From: Elephas maximus indicus
Lineage: Eukaryota; Chordata; Mammalia; Proboscidea; Elephantidae
Direction of reading: 5' to 3'
NCBI RefSeq assembly: GCF_024166365.1
Contig: NC_064825.1
Location: 104,298,480 to 104,362,479 of the forward strand
Length of the DNA: 64,000 nt
Shown here: positions 22,393 to 33,240 of the stretch, in pieces
Position numbering within the stretch: position 1 is the first letter of the stretch
How the letters are laid out: each line of letters opens with the position of its first letter
Translations under genes and position numbers: made by a program
Notes under the pieces: model-generated
Databases searched by the model: none
Seen by the model: only the letters and a program-made list of their open reading frames with translations
What the model was told of the DNA's origin: nothing

Positions 22393-22565
22393 GGGAAATG
22401 CTGGTGGTGTAGTGGTTAAGTGCTACGTCTGCTAACCAAAAGGCTGGCAGTTGGAATCCACCAGCTGCTCCTTGGAAACTCTATGGGGCAGTTCTACTCT
22501 GAACTATAGGGTTGCTATGAGTCAGAATTGACTCGAGGACAATGGGTTTTTTGTTTTTGTTTTTG
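22393..22565 (+). repeat. AfroSINE, private to unit B, with target duplication
   Basis: Flanked by TTCTTCTT at 22385-22392 and 22566-22573. The head has GGTGGTGTAGTGGTTAAGTG and the tail GACTCGAGGACAATGGG. Unit A has the uninterrupted site ATTCTTCTTTGATGC near 7287. Confidence 0.92.
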
Positions 22566-22694
22566 TTCTTCTTTAATGCTGATCATAAGTCCCACATGTG
22601 AGTTTGATAAAAAATTTGGATTTCATGTCTGGCAGTTGTTTACAATGTTACTACACATTCACTTCTTAAAAAGTAAGTCTTTTTTGATAATTCT

Positions 22695-22965
22695 GTGTTT
22701 GTCCCTCTTTCTCTTTTGCCTTTTCTCTTTGTTTCTCTCTCCCTTTCTTTGTTTCACCTTTCCTCCTTAGTATTTCCCTTTTTCTTCCTCTTCTCTCCCT
22801 TACCCTCCTCTCCTTCCCCATTGCCCATCCTCTGCTGTCCTCTCCTTTTCCCTTCTCTTTACTTCTCTTTTCTTATGTCCTCCTTTTCTCCTCTCCTCTC
22901 ATTTCCTCCTCCTCTCCTCTTCCCTCATCCACTCCTTTCCCCTGTCTCCCTCTATACAAATGCTT
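22695..22965 (+). repeat. Polypyrimidine tract
   Basis: Counterpart of 7466-7735, almost only C and T on the + strand, with internal rearrangement relative to unit A. Confidence 0.88.
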
Positions 22966-23164
22966 GTTGATGCCTAGTATCAGGAACATTATAGATGTAA
23001 ACATGAATAGATCATAAGGCACGACAGTCTACAAACCAGTTATTTCAATAGTGAGCGGAGCTGACAGTTTTCAGGAGCACTCCACACTCAGTCATAAGAG
23101 TTCAATCTGAAAGAGTTACATTATCTGTGTTTGGGAATATAGCTTTAGAAGATGAATAATGAAA

Positions 23165-23336
23165 TAATGACCACTGATCTATTTTTGTCTCTGTGCATTT
23201 GTCTATTCTAGATATTTCACATAAGTGAGAACATACAATATTTGTTCTTTTGTGACTGACATATCACTCAATGTACTCTTTTTAAGGTTCATAGGCATCG
23301 TAGCATGAATCGGGATTTCATTTCTCTTGATGGCTG
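23165..23336 (-). repeat. L1 3' UTR fragment (antisense)
   Basis: Paralogue of 7945-8114, cut on the right by the SINE. Confidence 0.6.
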
Positions 23337-23505
23337 AGTGAGCCTTAGCGGTGCAGTGCTTAAGACCTTGGCTGCTAACTAAAAGTTCATCAGTTTGAAT
23401 CCACGAGCTGCTCTTTGGAAACTCTATGGGTCAGTTCTGCTCTGTCATATAGGGTTGCTGTTAGTCCTAATTGACTCAATAGGCAATGGGTTTGGGTTTT
23501 TTGGT
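23337..23505 (+). repeat. AfroSINE
   Basis: Paralogue of 8115-8280 with GTGCAGTGCTTAAGACC head and AGGCAATGGGTTTGGG tail. Confidence 0.9.
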
Positions 23506-24254
23506 TTAATGTTTCATTATGTGAATGACCAACTTTCAAAATCCCAAATATTTAGCTTTTAAAAATCGTTTCTTTAATAAAACATTCTCAATGTAAAAAA
23601 TAAATTAAAAATAGAAAAATGAATAAACCTATAAAAGTAGTAAGGCAAGATATTTGTTTTTAAGGACCCATAGTGTTGCACACAGACAGAAGAGCTTGGT
23701 ACAATGTGACAGGTGCTACTTACCCCATCTCTGAGATTGGGAGAATGTAGCAGTACTGTCTTTCACATTTGAGGAAGTAGAAAATCTCCCAGGCTGACAA
23801 AGTAGGAAAAAGGATGGCTCATGGTGTAAAGAGGTAGAAGAATCCTATATGTCTTTGAATTTTTTTGTATGATTTAAATTAGTTGAACAATTTTGGCTTT
23901 TTCTCTGAAAAATACACTTGACCTCTTTGAAGAAAATACATGCAACTTGGGCATCTGTGAATGTTCTATGTACATGGCCATATCATGCATTGGCTTTTGA
24001 AACTTGATGGTGTAGTATATGTTTTTGTTAACATGAAAAGTACCCATTTTTATTGTAGAAAATTATAAATTGTATAATATTATAAAGACCAAAATAAATA
24101 CTATGGTGTCACATGTAGAATATAAAAAATAAAACTTTTGATGTGGTTTTGTAGTTGTACTTGCATTCTGTGAAACTAGAAATAAGATGTCCCATGGATA
24201 TTTTTATTTATTAAGCAAAAGTGTCAGTATTGAGGATGAGTGTGACTTATTTTC
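23506..24254. other. 5' flank of the unit B OR pseudogene
   Basis: Closely parallel to 8281-9034. It ends in the same acceptor-like TGTGACTTATTTTCAG (24241-24256). No repeat recognised. Confidence 0.5.
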
Positions 24255-24285
24255 AGGGACATCACCTGTCACCTAAGCTGAAGTG

Positions 24286-25214
24286 ATGAAGAGGATGAAT
24301 AATGTGACGGAATTTATCCTCCTGGGCCTGACAGAGAACATAGAGCTTCAAAAATTTTCATTTGCTGTGGTTTTAATTGTCTATTTGGTTACCCTGGCAG
24401 GCAACCTGCTCATCATGATCATGATCAGCACCAAGAGGTCTTTAGGATCCCCCATGTACTTCTTCTTGTTTTACTTATCCCTTATAGATGGCTGCTCTTC
24501 TTCAGCCATGACCCCCAAAATGCTAGCTGACAGTCTTACAGGAGAAAAACCATCTCTTTTGGTGGGTGTATGACTCAAATCTTTGCTGAGCATCTTTTTG
24601 GTGCCGCTGAGATCATCCTGCTGACAGTGATGGCGTATGACCGCTACGTGGCCATCTGCAAACCCCTGCACTACACGACCCTTATGAGCCATAGGCTGTG
24701 CCTTCTCCTGGTGGGAGTAGCCTGGGCTGGAGGCTTTGTCCATGCAACCATTCAGGTCCTCTTCATAGTCTGGCTGCCCTTCTGTGGCCCCAATGTCCTA
24801 GACCACTTCATGTGTGACTTGATCCCTTTGTTGGAACTCATTTGCATGGGCACTCATATCCTTGGTCTCTTTGTTGCTGCCAACAGTGGATTCATATGCT
24901 TGTTAAACTTCCTTCTTTTGGTGGTCTCCTATGTGGTCATCTTGCACTCCCTAAGGGCCCATAGCTTGGAAGGGAGGTGCAAAGCCCTTTCCACCTGTGT
25001 CTCTCACATCACAGTAGTCATCTTATTCTTTGTGCCCTGCATATTTGTGTATCTGCGCCCAGCAACTACCTTCTCCATTGATAAAGCTGTGGTTGTCTTT
25101 TATACCATGATCACTCCCATGTTAAATCCCTTAATATACAGCCTTAGAAACACAGAAGTGAAAAATGCTATGAAGAAGTTGTGGGGTCAAATAGTGACTT
25201 CAACTGGAAAATAA
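24286..25214 (+). pseudogene. Olfactory receptor OR4C-like pseudogene (1-base deletion)
   Basis: This is a close paralogue of the gene at 9066-9995, with the same start context and flanks. The reading frame is lost at about 24540: the intact paralogue reads CTTACTGTGAGAAAAACC, whereas this copy reads CTTACAGGAGAAAAACC, one base shorter. The protein therefore goes out of frame after ADSLT in the first extracellular loop, before TM3. The remaining part, including [15 protein letters not shown] and [12 protein letters not shown], is readable in the other frame to the TAA at 25212-25214. It keeps the NNVT sequon that the intact copy lacks. The single lesion and the otherwise preserved motifs suggest recent inactivation, though an assembly error cannot be excluded. 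Confidence 0.9.
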
Positions 25215-26029
25215 TCAAGCCAACATAAAATGACTTTATTCTTTAAATGGTGAAGAGAAGAGAATTTCTATGGATCAAGATCAGGTGAACACTATTTGTC
25301 ACAAGCAGTTTGATAATGGCATATAGATATTTTGAGAAAGTCCCAGGCAGGAAATTATTTATCAGTATAAAAATATTCCATTTAGATTTATTTATCATCT
25401 ATGGTTGTTGACCTTTAAAATACTGACAGAATCTGTTAGGTTGTGTTAAAAGGCAGATTCCTAGGACATGGCTCTAGACATTCTAATTCAGTAGAGTGTT
25501 ATTGTATTTACATATGCACATTTTAAGCAAATGACCCAGATGTTTCCGAAGCAGGTGGTCTATACACTCTGAGCAATAGGGCTATAGATTCTGTCATCCT
25601 CAGCCATTAATAGGACCACTTTTTAAGAAATTTCTTGGGAAGTATCCCTTACAGCAGAAGGTATAAGAATCATGAAACTCTCAAATCTTCATAAATCATG
25701 CAATGAAAGCCCACTACTTTGGCAATAGCAAAACAAAAATAAAATGTCCTGGGCAAATATGAATGAATGTGTATTTCTTCTCAATTTTCTCTTTCTGTAC
25801 TTTCTAATCTTCTGCCACATGAAGTCTCATTGTCTCTTTTTTTATTTCCTGCTTCCAAAAGGAAAGGTTTACCATTTATTCTTACTGTATTATTTGGATG
25901 AAAACTTACTGTTATTATTATCCTAACTAGTCTTTCACATTGACAGATATATATTAATAGTTGTGCTGTGTGTAGGAGATTTTATGTATCATTTCTTGTA
26001 TGCATATTTGGGAGGAATGGGTGACAGGG
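25215..26029. other. 3' flank of the unit B OR pseudogene
   Basis: Parallel to 9996-10814 and recognisably homologous to the C and D flanks. No repeat recognised. Confidence 0.45.
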
Positions 26030-26235
26030 CCTAGTATGTCATAATGGTTAATGCCTGAATAAGACAGCCTTGAGTTTAAATGTTAGCTTTGCTACTTATA
26101 GCGTGAACTTCAGCAAAACATGATTTCTTTAGGATTTTCAGGATAAAATAAAATAAACCATGTAAAGCTCTTTTTTTTTTTTTTTTTAAAGCTCTTAGTT
26201 GGCACTAAATTGTTAGTAAATGTTAGTTACTGTAA
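26030..26235 (+). repeat. MIR SINE
   Basis: Paralogue of 10815-10995, with a T run near 26171 added inside. Confidence 0.65.
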
Positions 26236-26284
26236 GCATTCTTTATTACCAGAGTATCTGAAATTGTAATAAACAAAAACAAAC

Positions 26285-26447
26285 AAACACACAAAAACCC
26301 ACTAAGGTTGGGTTGGTTTCAACTCATAGTGACCCTTTAGGACAGAGTAGAACTTCCCCACATGGTTTCCAGGGAGTGGCTGTTGGATTTGAACTGCTGG
26401 CCTTTGGGTTAGCAGCTGAGCTCTTAACCACTGCACCACCAAGTTTC
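26285..26447 (-). repeat. AfroSINE (antisense)
   Basis: Full-length counterpart of the shortened 11050-11141 copy: CATAGTGACCCTTTAGGACA tail, GAGCTCTTAACCACTGCACC head. Confidence 0.9.
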
Positions 26448-26744
26448 CAGAAATGATAATAGATTGAAGGAAATGTGAATGGCTGTGGTTTCCTGAATTG
26501 TGGGTGGAGAATTCTCTTCATTGAGTTCATTCTTTATGCTTGGTTTTAGGCTTAATTTTGTCTCTTCTAATGAAATGTATCTACGTTGCTTGGTTGAGAT
26601 TTTAAAACTCCAACAGCTCTGAAACACTGGGAATTGCCAAGGCAGAGGACTCCTAAGGAAATAATAATTATACTGGTGATTCTGGTGATGACAATCTCTC
26701 ATTTTCGAAGAGTTTAACAGGATTCAGAGACCTAAAGTGTGGGT

Positions 26745-26942
26745 TACCCATTGGTGTGGAGTCAGTTCTGGTTTGTAGCATCCCTATAGGACAGAGAGGA
26801 ACTACCCTGTGGGGTTTCCAAGGCTGTAGTCTTTAAAGAAGTGGACTACTACATCTTTCTCCTACGGAGTGACTGGTGGTCTCCAACTGTTGACTTTTTG
26901 CTTAGCAGCTGAGTGCTTAAACACTGCATCACCAGCACTCTT
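26745..26942 (-). repeat. AfroSINE, long variant (antisense)
   Basis: Paralogue of 11412-11608 with ATCCCTATAGGACAGAGAGG and GTGGGGTTTCCAAGGCTGTA. Confidence 0.85.
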
Positions 26943-27721
26943 AAAGTGTGCATTATACATCTAAATTTTTATTATTACCACTCTATAAAACATCCTCCAA
27001 GCCATCTCCATGGGGGTGCACCCTGTGAAGTCAGAAGGGCCCCACACTTGGTTTAATGCTTTGCAGCACTGGGTGATTGTTGTCTTGAAACTGTTAATAA
27101 TTTTAGAATAAGAGACTCTGCATTATCATTTTGCACTGAGCCTGTGAATTATGTAGCCACAAATTTCTCTTGTCCAGGAAAGGAAATGATTCTTCCCCAT
27201 ACCCTGCATTCCGTAACTTGTTCAAAATATGTTTGCTGTGGAGAGATTGCTTCCCAACCCCAATTTCAGGATTTATATTGCACAACTGCAGTGCAGGGGA
27301 AAATCTAGAAAGGAGATTACAAAAGGAAAAAAGCTCACTGAATAATAGGAAGAAGTCATGGATGAACACCACGGGGGATATTCATGTCTGGAAACCGAAG
27401 TGGAAAGGGGAAGTTTTGATGATTGATCATGGCTGTAACTTCCCCCTTTTGAGACTCTGAAAGGTGACTGTCCCAGTAGGAGTTCTTGGAGGCTACAATT
27501 GGATCCAACCTCGTTGGATATTCTTGAATCTCTAATTTGTGGTTTTCTGATCTCCATTGTCCTCGTGTCTACATGGCCTTGGAGCCGACACATTTGTGGG
27601 TCTGAAATTCTCATGACAAGCTCTGTTTGAAACAGCAAGGAGTCACTTTTACAATGAACCTAAGGTCAAAACAGCAGGCAACCAGAATATGAGCAGATAT
27701 TAAAGGGAAATATTTGTTCAG
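26943..27721. other. Stretch with no recognised feature
   Basis: Parallel to 11609-12596 but about 200 bases shorter. Open frames on both strands are not conserved in the other copy. Confidence 0.45.
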
Positions 27722-27925
27722 GGGAAGTAGCATGGTGCAGTGGTTAAAAATAGACTCTGGAGTCTGATTTTCTTAGTTTGAATGTGACCCAGGCAAGTTA
27801 TTTGATCTTTCTATGCTATATATATATTTTTTTACCTATAAAATTGTAATAATAGAACATGCTTCATAAAGTGTTTAGGCCAATTAAATGGGTTAATATG
27901 TATTAAGTGCTTATATCAGTGCCTC
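27722..27925 (+). repeat. MIR SINE
   Basis: Paralogue of 12597-12785: GCATGGTGCAGTGGTTAAAA, CTCTGGAGTCTGATTTTC, AGGCAAGTTATTTGATC. Confidence 0.85.
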
Positions 27926-28067
27926 TAAAAACCCATGGCCGTCATAGCGACCCTATAGGACAGAGTAACACTTCCTCATAGGGTTTCAAAGGAGCAGCTG
28001 GTGGATTGGAACCACCAGCACTGTGGTCAGAAGCCAAACTCTTAACCACTATACCACCAGGGCTCCG
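27926..28067 (-). repeat. AfroSINE (antisense)
   Basis: AAAACCCATGGCCGTCATAG tail, CTATACCACCAGGGCTCC head. Paralogue of 12786-12932. Confidence 0.9.
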
Positions 28068-28097
28068 TATGCACATAAAAAAACAAAAAACATAGTA

Positions 28098-28272
28098 CCC
28101 CCAAAACCAAACCCATTGCCCTTCAGTCAATTCTGGCTCACAGTGACCCTATTGACCCTATTGGACAGAGTAGAACTGCCCCACAGGGTTTCCAAGGAGT
28201 GACTGGTGAATTTGAGCTGCTGACCTTTTGGTTAGCAGCTGAGGTCTTAACTACTGTGCCACCAGGGCCACA
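28098..28272 (-). repeat. AfroSINE (antisense)
   Basis: AAAACCAAACCCATTGCCCT tail, CTACTGTGCCACCAGGGCC head. Paralogue of 12948-13108. Confidence 0.9.
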
Positions 28273-29011
28273 AGCATCTAATAAATCTTACAAAATTATT
28301 TTTAAAAGGAAAAATATTGACTGGTACTAGCCAACTTCAAACTGGGGCAGAATTGGGCTGGCATCGAGAATTAGCAGGAACTGCATTTTGTCTGGGTAAG
28401 GACCTTTGTGGATATTGCCCTGGTCCCTATACCCTTAGGCGAAAAAGTTACTTTCTTTTATGAAATATCCCATCTCACATATAGATATATATTTTTTAAT
28501 TTGAACATCAAGCAGTTTCATATTGACATTTAGGGTCCTTATTTTCTTCCTTTTTTTGGCATTATAAGTATTAAATGAGATAATGCGTGCAAAGCATCCA
28601 GGACAGTGCCTGGTACTCAAAGAGACCAAGGGTATGGACATCCATGCAGATGAGTTTGAAAAAGGGTTCAAGACACACACTTAATAAATGTAACAATATC
28701 TGTCACCTCCCTCACTTCTTCATCGGTATACCATTTCAGTCTGACTTTTTAAAACACTGTGTGAGTTATATTTGATACTCAATTGTGTGTAGATATATTA
28801 GGGGCCAAAAAAGAAACTTTCAGAGTTCTGAGAGTAAACCCAGCAGAAGTAACGCAAGATGAGGGGATTAATACTCTGAAAAATCCAGCTTAAAATTCTG
28901 AATATATCCCAAGTAAAAATAAGGTTCAGAAAGACCTCAAAATTTAATGTTCTTTAATGAAATAAGAAACCTGTGACATAACAATAACTATAGTAAATGC
29001 CCAAACCAAAC
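28273..29011. other. Stretch with no recognised feature
   Basis: Parallel to unit A around 13109-14464 but without A's two private SINEs; a deletion has also removed some shared flank near 28540. No gene. Confidence 0.45.
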
Positions 29012-29362
29012 CCACTGGTACTGGAGAGGAATATTAAATATGCCAGGGACTGCCAAGAGAACGAACCAATCTGTCTTGGAAGAAGTGCTCCTGTGAAGCC
29101 AGAATGGCGAGGCGAAGTCTCACATACTTTGGGCATGTTATCAGGAGGGATCAGTCCCTGGAGAAAGACATCATGCTTGTAAAGTAGAGGGTCAGTGAAA
29201 AAGAGGAAGACCCTCAAGGAGATGGATTGACACAGTGGCTGCAACAGTGGGATTAAGCATAACAACTATTGTTAGGATGGCAAGGATCAGACAGTGTTTC
29301 ATCAGTTGGGGTGGCTATGAGTGGGAACGGCTTGGCAGCACCTACCAACAACAGCAACCTAG
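29012..29362 (+). repeat. RTE-type LINE 3' end
   Basis: Paralogue of 14465-14828: GTTATCAGGAGGGATCAGTC, GGAGAAAGACATCATGCTTG, then a CAACAACAGCAA tail. Confidence 0.88.
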
Positions 29363-29369
29363 TAAAAGC

Positions 29370-29560
29370 TATTATTTATTTGCTACAATGTGGCAGGCAC
29401 TATGGAGACATTGCCTTATTTAATCCTCATAAAAGCCTTATGAAGTAGTTAATGTTATTCCAGAAGAATCAAGCTTGGATAATTCCAATAGCTAACTCAA
29501 GACAGAGCTAATAAATGCCTGAGGTAGAATTTCAATCCATGCAGATTGGCTCCAGAACCT
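29370..29560 (-). repeat. MIR SINE (antisense)
   Basis: Paralogue of 14845-15030. Confidence 0.7.
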
Positions 29561-30244
29561 ACGCTTTTCCTGGAGAGACAAAGGTAATAAATAACTAAAC
29601 GTAATCAGTATAAATTCAGGTAGTGAAAAGAGTTAAAAAAAAAAAAAAAAAAGTGGAACAAGTGATATGATAGAGAGTGACTTAGGGAAGCAAGGATCAG
29701 TTTAGTTTGTGTGTTCAACAAAGACACAAGAGCAGGAATTTATAGTGTTTATGTAATCACGTCTAGGGATATGAGGGCACCAGCTGTAATGAGGTGACAA
29801 AAACCATTGGAGAAGTGTTTCTGGTAGTGGGAAGGGGAATATATTTGACCTGAATGAGTACCATTATTCTAACTTGAAGATCACTTACAACCCTAACTCT
29901 AATAATAATAATTTAGCTCTAATTTAAAATCAGGATGAAAATAACTAAAATGTGTGCTCAAGAAATTATTCCCACCGAGAAGACTTTGTGTCACTTATGG
30001 CATTGCTCTCTTGGGTGGACTCTGATGCAGTCAAAAGCCTTGATCTCCACCTTATTTTCCATGACCTTCTTTCCCATAATGATGACCTTTTTTTTCCCCT
30101 ATGTAAATGACCTTTCATTGACATAGAACAGCTGAGATTTGCTGATTGGTGTAACCAAATTTACACTGAATCATAATTGGCTTTTTCATGGTTCTAAGGC
30201 CTTGCACAATTGCTATCCAACAAACACCCATCTCTTTGACTTCA

Positions 30245-30830
30245 TCCAGTACCACTCTCTCCCATGTTCACTGTGCTCCAGTTGGGATGGTTTCATTCTT
30301 GCCTTTGGGCCTTCCTTTGCACTTTCTCTTCTTGATTCCCAAAATGCTCTTTCTTTAGGATTTGGTTCCTGTTCATCTCACCTTTGTTCTATTCTCTCCT
30401 TTTCATTAACATTGAGGCAAACTGGCCCTTCAGTGTCTTGAGCTTGCAAAATTCTTTTCAAAGTTGTGGCCTTCCACATATAACAGTGCTTCCCATGAAT
30501 GAAAATTCTCATCATTTAGATCTCAGTTTAAATATCATCTTTTAAAAAGGGCCTTATCTGATTACCTTCTTTATCTACAGTAGCATTCTCCCTTTATTTT
30601 TTGCCACAGTGGTACCCTATTTGTTGTTTTAATAGCACTTACCACAGACTATAATTACTCTAATAAGTCATTCCCTTATTTACTGCCTGACTCTATTACA
30701 AGAACATAAAATCAGTGCAGGCAGACCTTTTTCCTAATTTTTTTTTTTCATTAGCTATTGTATCCCTGATTCATAGCATAGTTCCTGACTCAAAATAGAG
30801 GCTCAATAAATATATTTTTGTTAAATAATG
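30245..30830 (+). repeat. L2 LINE 3' end
   Basis: Paralogue of 385-948. Confidence 0.72.
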
Positions 30831-30900
30831 AATATTGGATAAAGAATTAGTTATTACATCCAAATTGGAAATAAAGTTTTAACATATCTAATAGCACTTC

Positions 30901-31072
30901 AGGAAATCCTGGTGGCATAGTGATTAAGAGCTATGGCTGCCAACCAAAAGGTCAGCAGTTAGAATCCACCAGGTGCTCCTTGGAAACCCTTTGGAGCAGT
31001 TCTACTCTATCCTATAGGGTCACTATGAGTCAGAATGGATTTGACGGCAACGGGTTTGGTTTTTTTTTGTTT
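30901..31072 (+). repeat. AfroSINE with empty site in unit D
   Basis: AGGAAATCCTGGTGGCATAG head, GACGGCAACGGGTTTGG tail and a TTTG-rich end. Flanked by GCACTTCA (left) and ACACTTCA (right). Unit D reads straight through at GACACTTCAATGCAGAATAA near 40165. Confidence 0.93.
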
Positions 31073-32074
31073 GTTTGTTTGACAACACTTCAACACAGAA
31101 TAAATTGAGTATTAAATAAACAAGGAAGAAATACTTGCTATGGCAAGGTGAGGATATAAATGATTAAATTCATAATCACTGGAAAAAAGTGACTGGACTG
31201 ATACTTTATTCTTATGTAGCAGTAGTCTTATAAATGGTTCTGAAACTATTTTTTCATCATGTTACATCTTCCTGACCCTAATTATGTGATTGATCTTTTA
31301 GCATTTTTACATACAGTTGGTCTTTCAGAGTTTTGCTGAAAATCCCAGTGAATTTAATTAAGCAGATATTGGACAAACTCCAATTATTGACTCAGTGATA
31401 AAGGTTGTAGCTGAAAGGGATAAAATGCCAAGTGATCTTTGCCCCTTTTAGGGAGAAGATGCCGTCATTTTACAAGATACTTGGCTAGGCATAAAGCATG
31501 GTGTAACAAGTACAACTAGTTTATGCCATATTCACCGCCTCACAGTCTCAAGCACGACTAGTTTGGCCATATCGGCACAATAGATGAGACAGGAAAACAT
31601 CTGAACACTAATTTTTCTCTACTGATTAGTAGCCATATTTTATGTAGATATAGATTTGTGTGCCTTTTTGACAAATTTCCCCAACTATGGAAAATTTTTA
31701 TTTTTCTGTTTGCATCATGCAATTCTTTTTAAATAGATCTCAATACAAGTGATGAAAATTTATGCACTATTTAGAAGAGCCTGTGTAGAAAAGGGACAAG
31801 CTTAGCCATATGAAATCAAATTGTCCTCAAGGAAGAATGCAGCTTTCTTTCTCTCTGGTCATATTGGATTGGAATAGGGATTTCCAGGTCCTTATGAGTG
31901 AGTTAAAAAGTCCTCCTTCAGACTGTGAACAAGGCTTCAAAGGTAAGACTCTTAACAATTTATAGTGGAAACCAGGCTTTGCTACTGTGTGACTTTCTTT
32001 GTTATGTGGGAAATTATATCACTTGAGTTTATAAGAATTGGAAAGTTAAAAAAAATCTTTTGTTGGTTGCAAAG
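31073..32074. other. C/D-type upstream DNA without a recognised repeat
   Basis: Aligns with unit D (40166-41204) and not with A or B. An open frame at 40427-40711 in D is not conserved here. No gene. Confidence 0.5.
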
Positions 32075-32345
32075 GGGCTTTAAAGTCCTTCCAATTTAAA
32101 TTCTAATCCAATTCTGCCACTTAAAAATGTGTGGCCTTGGGAAAATTAATTAAATATTCTGAGGCTTAGTTTCTAGAATTATAAAATGGAGATAACAATT
32201 GTTACCTGTACTTGTGAGGATTAAATACGATCATGTGTATATAAGATATAGGCATGGACATGGCATGTGATACACAGTTTGCGTAACAGGTGTAGGTGTT
32301 CTTGCAAAGTTAGTATTTCCTTTCATTAAATACTTTTTTGTCTAT
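32075..32345 (+). repeat. MIR SINE
   Basis: AATTCTGCCACTTAAAAATG, GTGTGGCCTTGGGAAAATTA and a GTGAGGATTAAATACGATC block in MIR order. Copy in D at 41205-41450. Confidence 0.75.
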
Positions 32346-32681
32346 TTCAATGGAACCAATCGAATGAAAAATTTATTTTCTCCCGGTGTTGTTCTGCATT
32401 AGTGGGATATAAACATACTGATATGCATACTTTAAAGCTTGAGATATTTCATGTCAAAACAAATGTTAATTATCAAGATGGTCTGAGTACTTTGCTACAT
32501 TTGTTTTCACACATTTTACTGCATTAAATACAAAAATTTAGCAAAAGCTATCATAAATTTCATTTTACCAAATGTGCAAATTTTGACCCAGAGTGGTGAC
32601 TAGCACTTAATTGAAGCCCCACATCCAGATTTAGAAAAATATAATTATGCTGTCTTAAATGAAATATGTTTTACCACAAGA

Positions 32682-32850
32682 TAAAACCAAAACCAAATCC
32701 AGTGCCATCGAGTCGATTCCAACTCATAGTGACCCTGTAGGACAGAATAGAATTGTGCCATACAGTTTCCAAGGAGCACCTGGTGGGTTCGAACTGCAGA
32801 CCCTTTGGTTAGCAGCCATAGCACTTAACCACTATGCCACCAGGGTTTCC
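32682..32850 (-). repeat. AfroSINE (antisense), private to unit C
   Basis: GTGCCATCGAGTCGATTCCA tail, CACTATGCCACCAGGGTTTC head. Close to the consensus and absent from unit D (near 41800), so probably young. Confidence 0.92.
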
Positions 32851-32859
32851 AAACCAAGA

Positions 32860-32947
32860 TAGTATGTATATATACACATATATATGTGTATATATGTACA
32901 TATACATCCACCCATCCATCTGTCTGTCTGTCTATCTATCTATCTAT
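32860..32947 (+). repeat. TA/CA, TGTC and TATC microsatellites
   Basis: A compound array: alternating TATATACACATATATATG, then CATC, TGTC and TATC tetranucleotides. Lies between two SINEs and is absent from unit D. Confidence 0.9.
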
Positions 32948-33097
32948 GAACCAAATCATTGCTGATTAGCAGATTTTGACTCATGGAGACCCTATAGGGC
33001 AGAGTAGAACTTCAGCATAGGGTGCAGCTGGTGGATTCAAAATGCTGACCTTTTGATTAGCAGCAGAACACTTAACCACTGTACCACCAGGCCTCCA
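32948..33097 (-). repeat. AfroSINE (antisense), private to unit C
   Basis: Antisense copy with CCCTATAGGGCAGAGTAGAA and a head ending CTGTACCACCAGGCCTCC. Confidence 0.85.
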
Positions 33098-33240
33098 TAC
33101 ATATATGTGTGTCTGCATATATATATATAGAGAGAGAGAGAGAGACATACACACATATAAGTGTGTGGGTACATACATATATATGCACACACGCACATAT
33201 ATGCAATCTTATGGTAAAAATATATATACATATTTCCTAA
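33098..33240 (+). repeat. TA/CA and (GA)n microsatellite
   Basis: ATATATATATAGAGAGAGAG followed by CA/TA-rich DNA. Open frames here are composition artefacts. Confidence 0.9.

Larger units (their letters stand above)
15396..29907. repeat. Paralogous unit B of the tandem OR array
   Basis: This unit runs parallel to unit A over its whole length, with the same nested insertions. It differs by a private SINE at 22393-22565 and by lacking the young L1 and the two private SINEs of unit A. Its OR copy is broken. Confidence 0.85.

Noticed and set aside
24283-24285. GTG as start of the unit B OR
   Set aside because: The next codon is ATG (24286), aligned with the unit A start. GTG starts are not expected in a mammalian gene.
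32981-33231. Hydrophobic frames with YIYICMYP-like repeats
   Set aside because: Translations of TA/CA microsatellites and a SINE.
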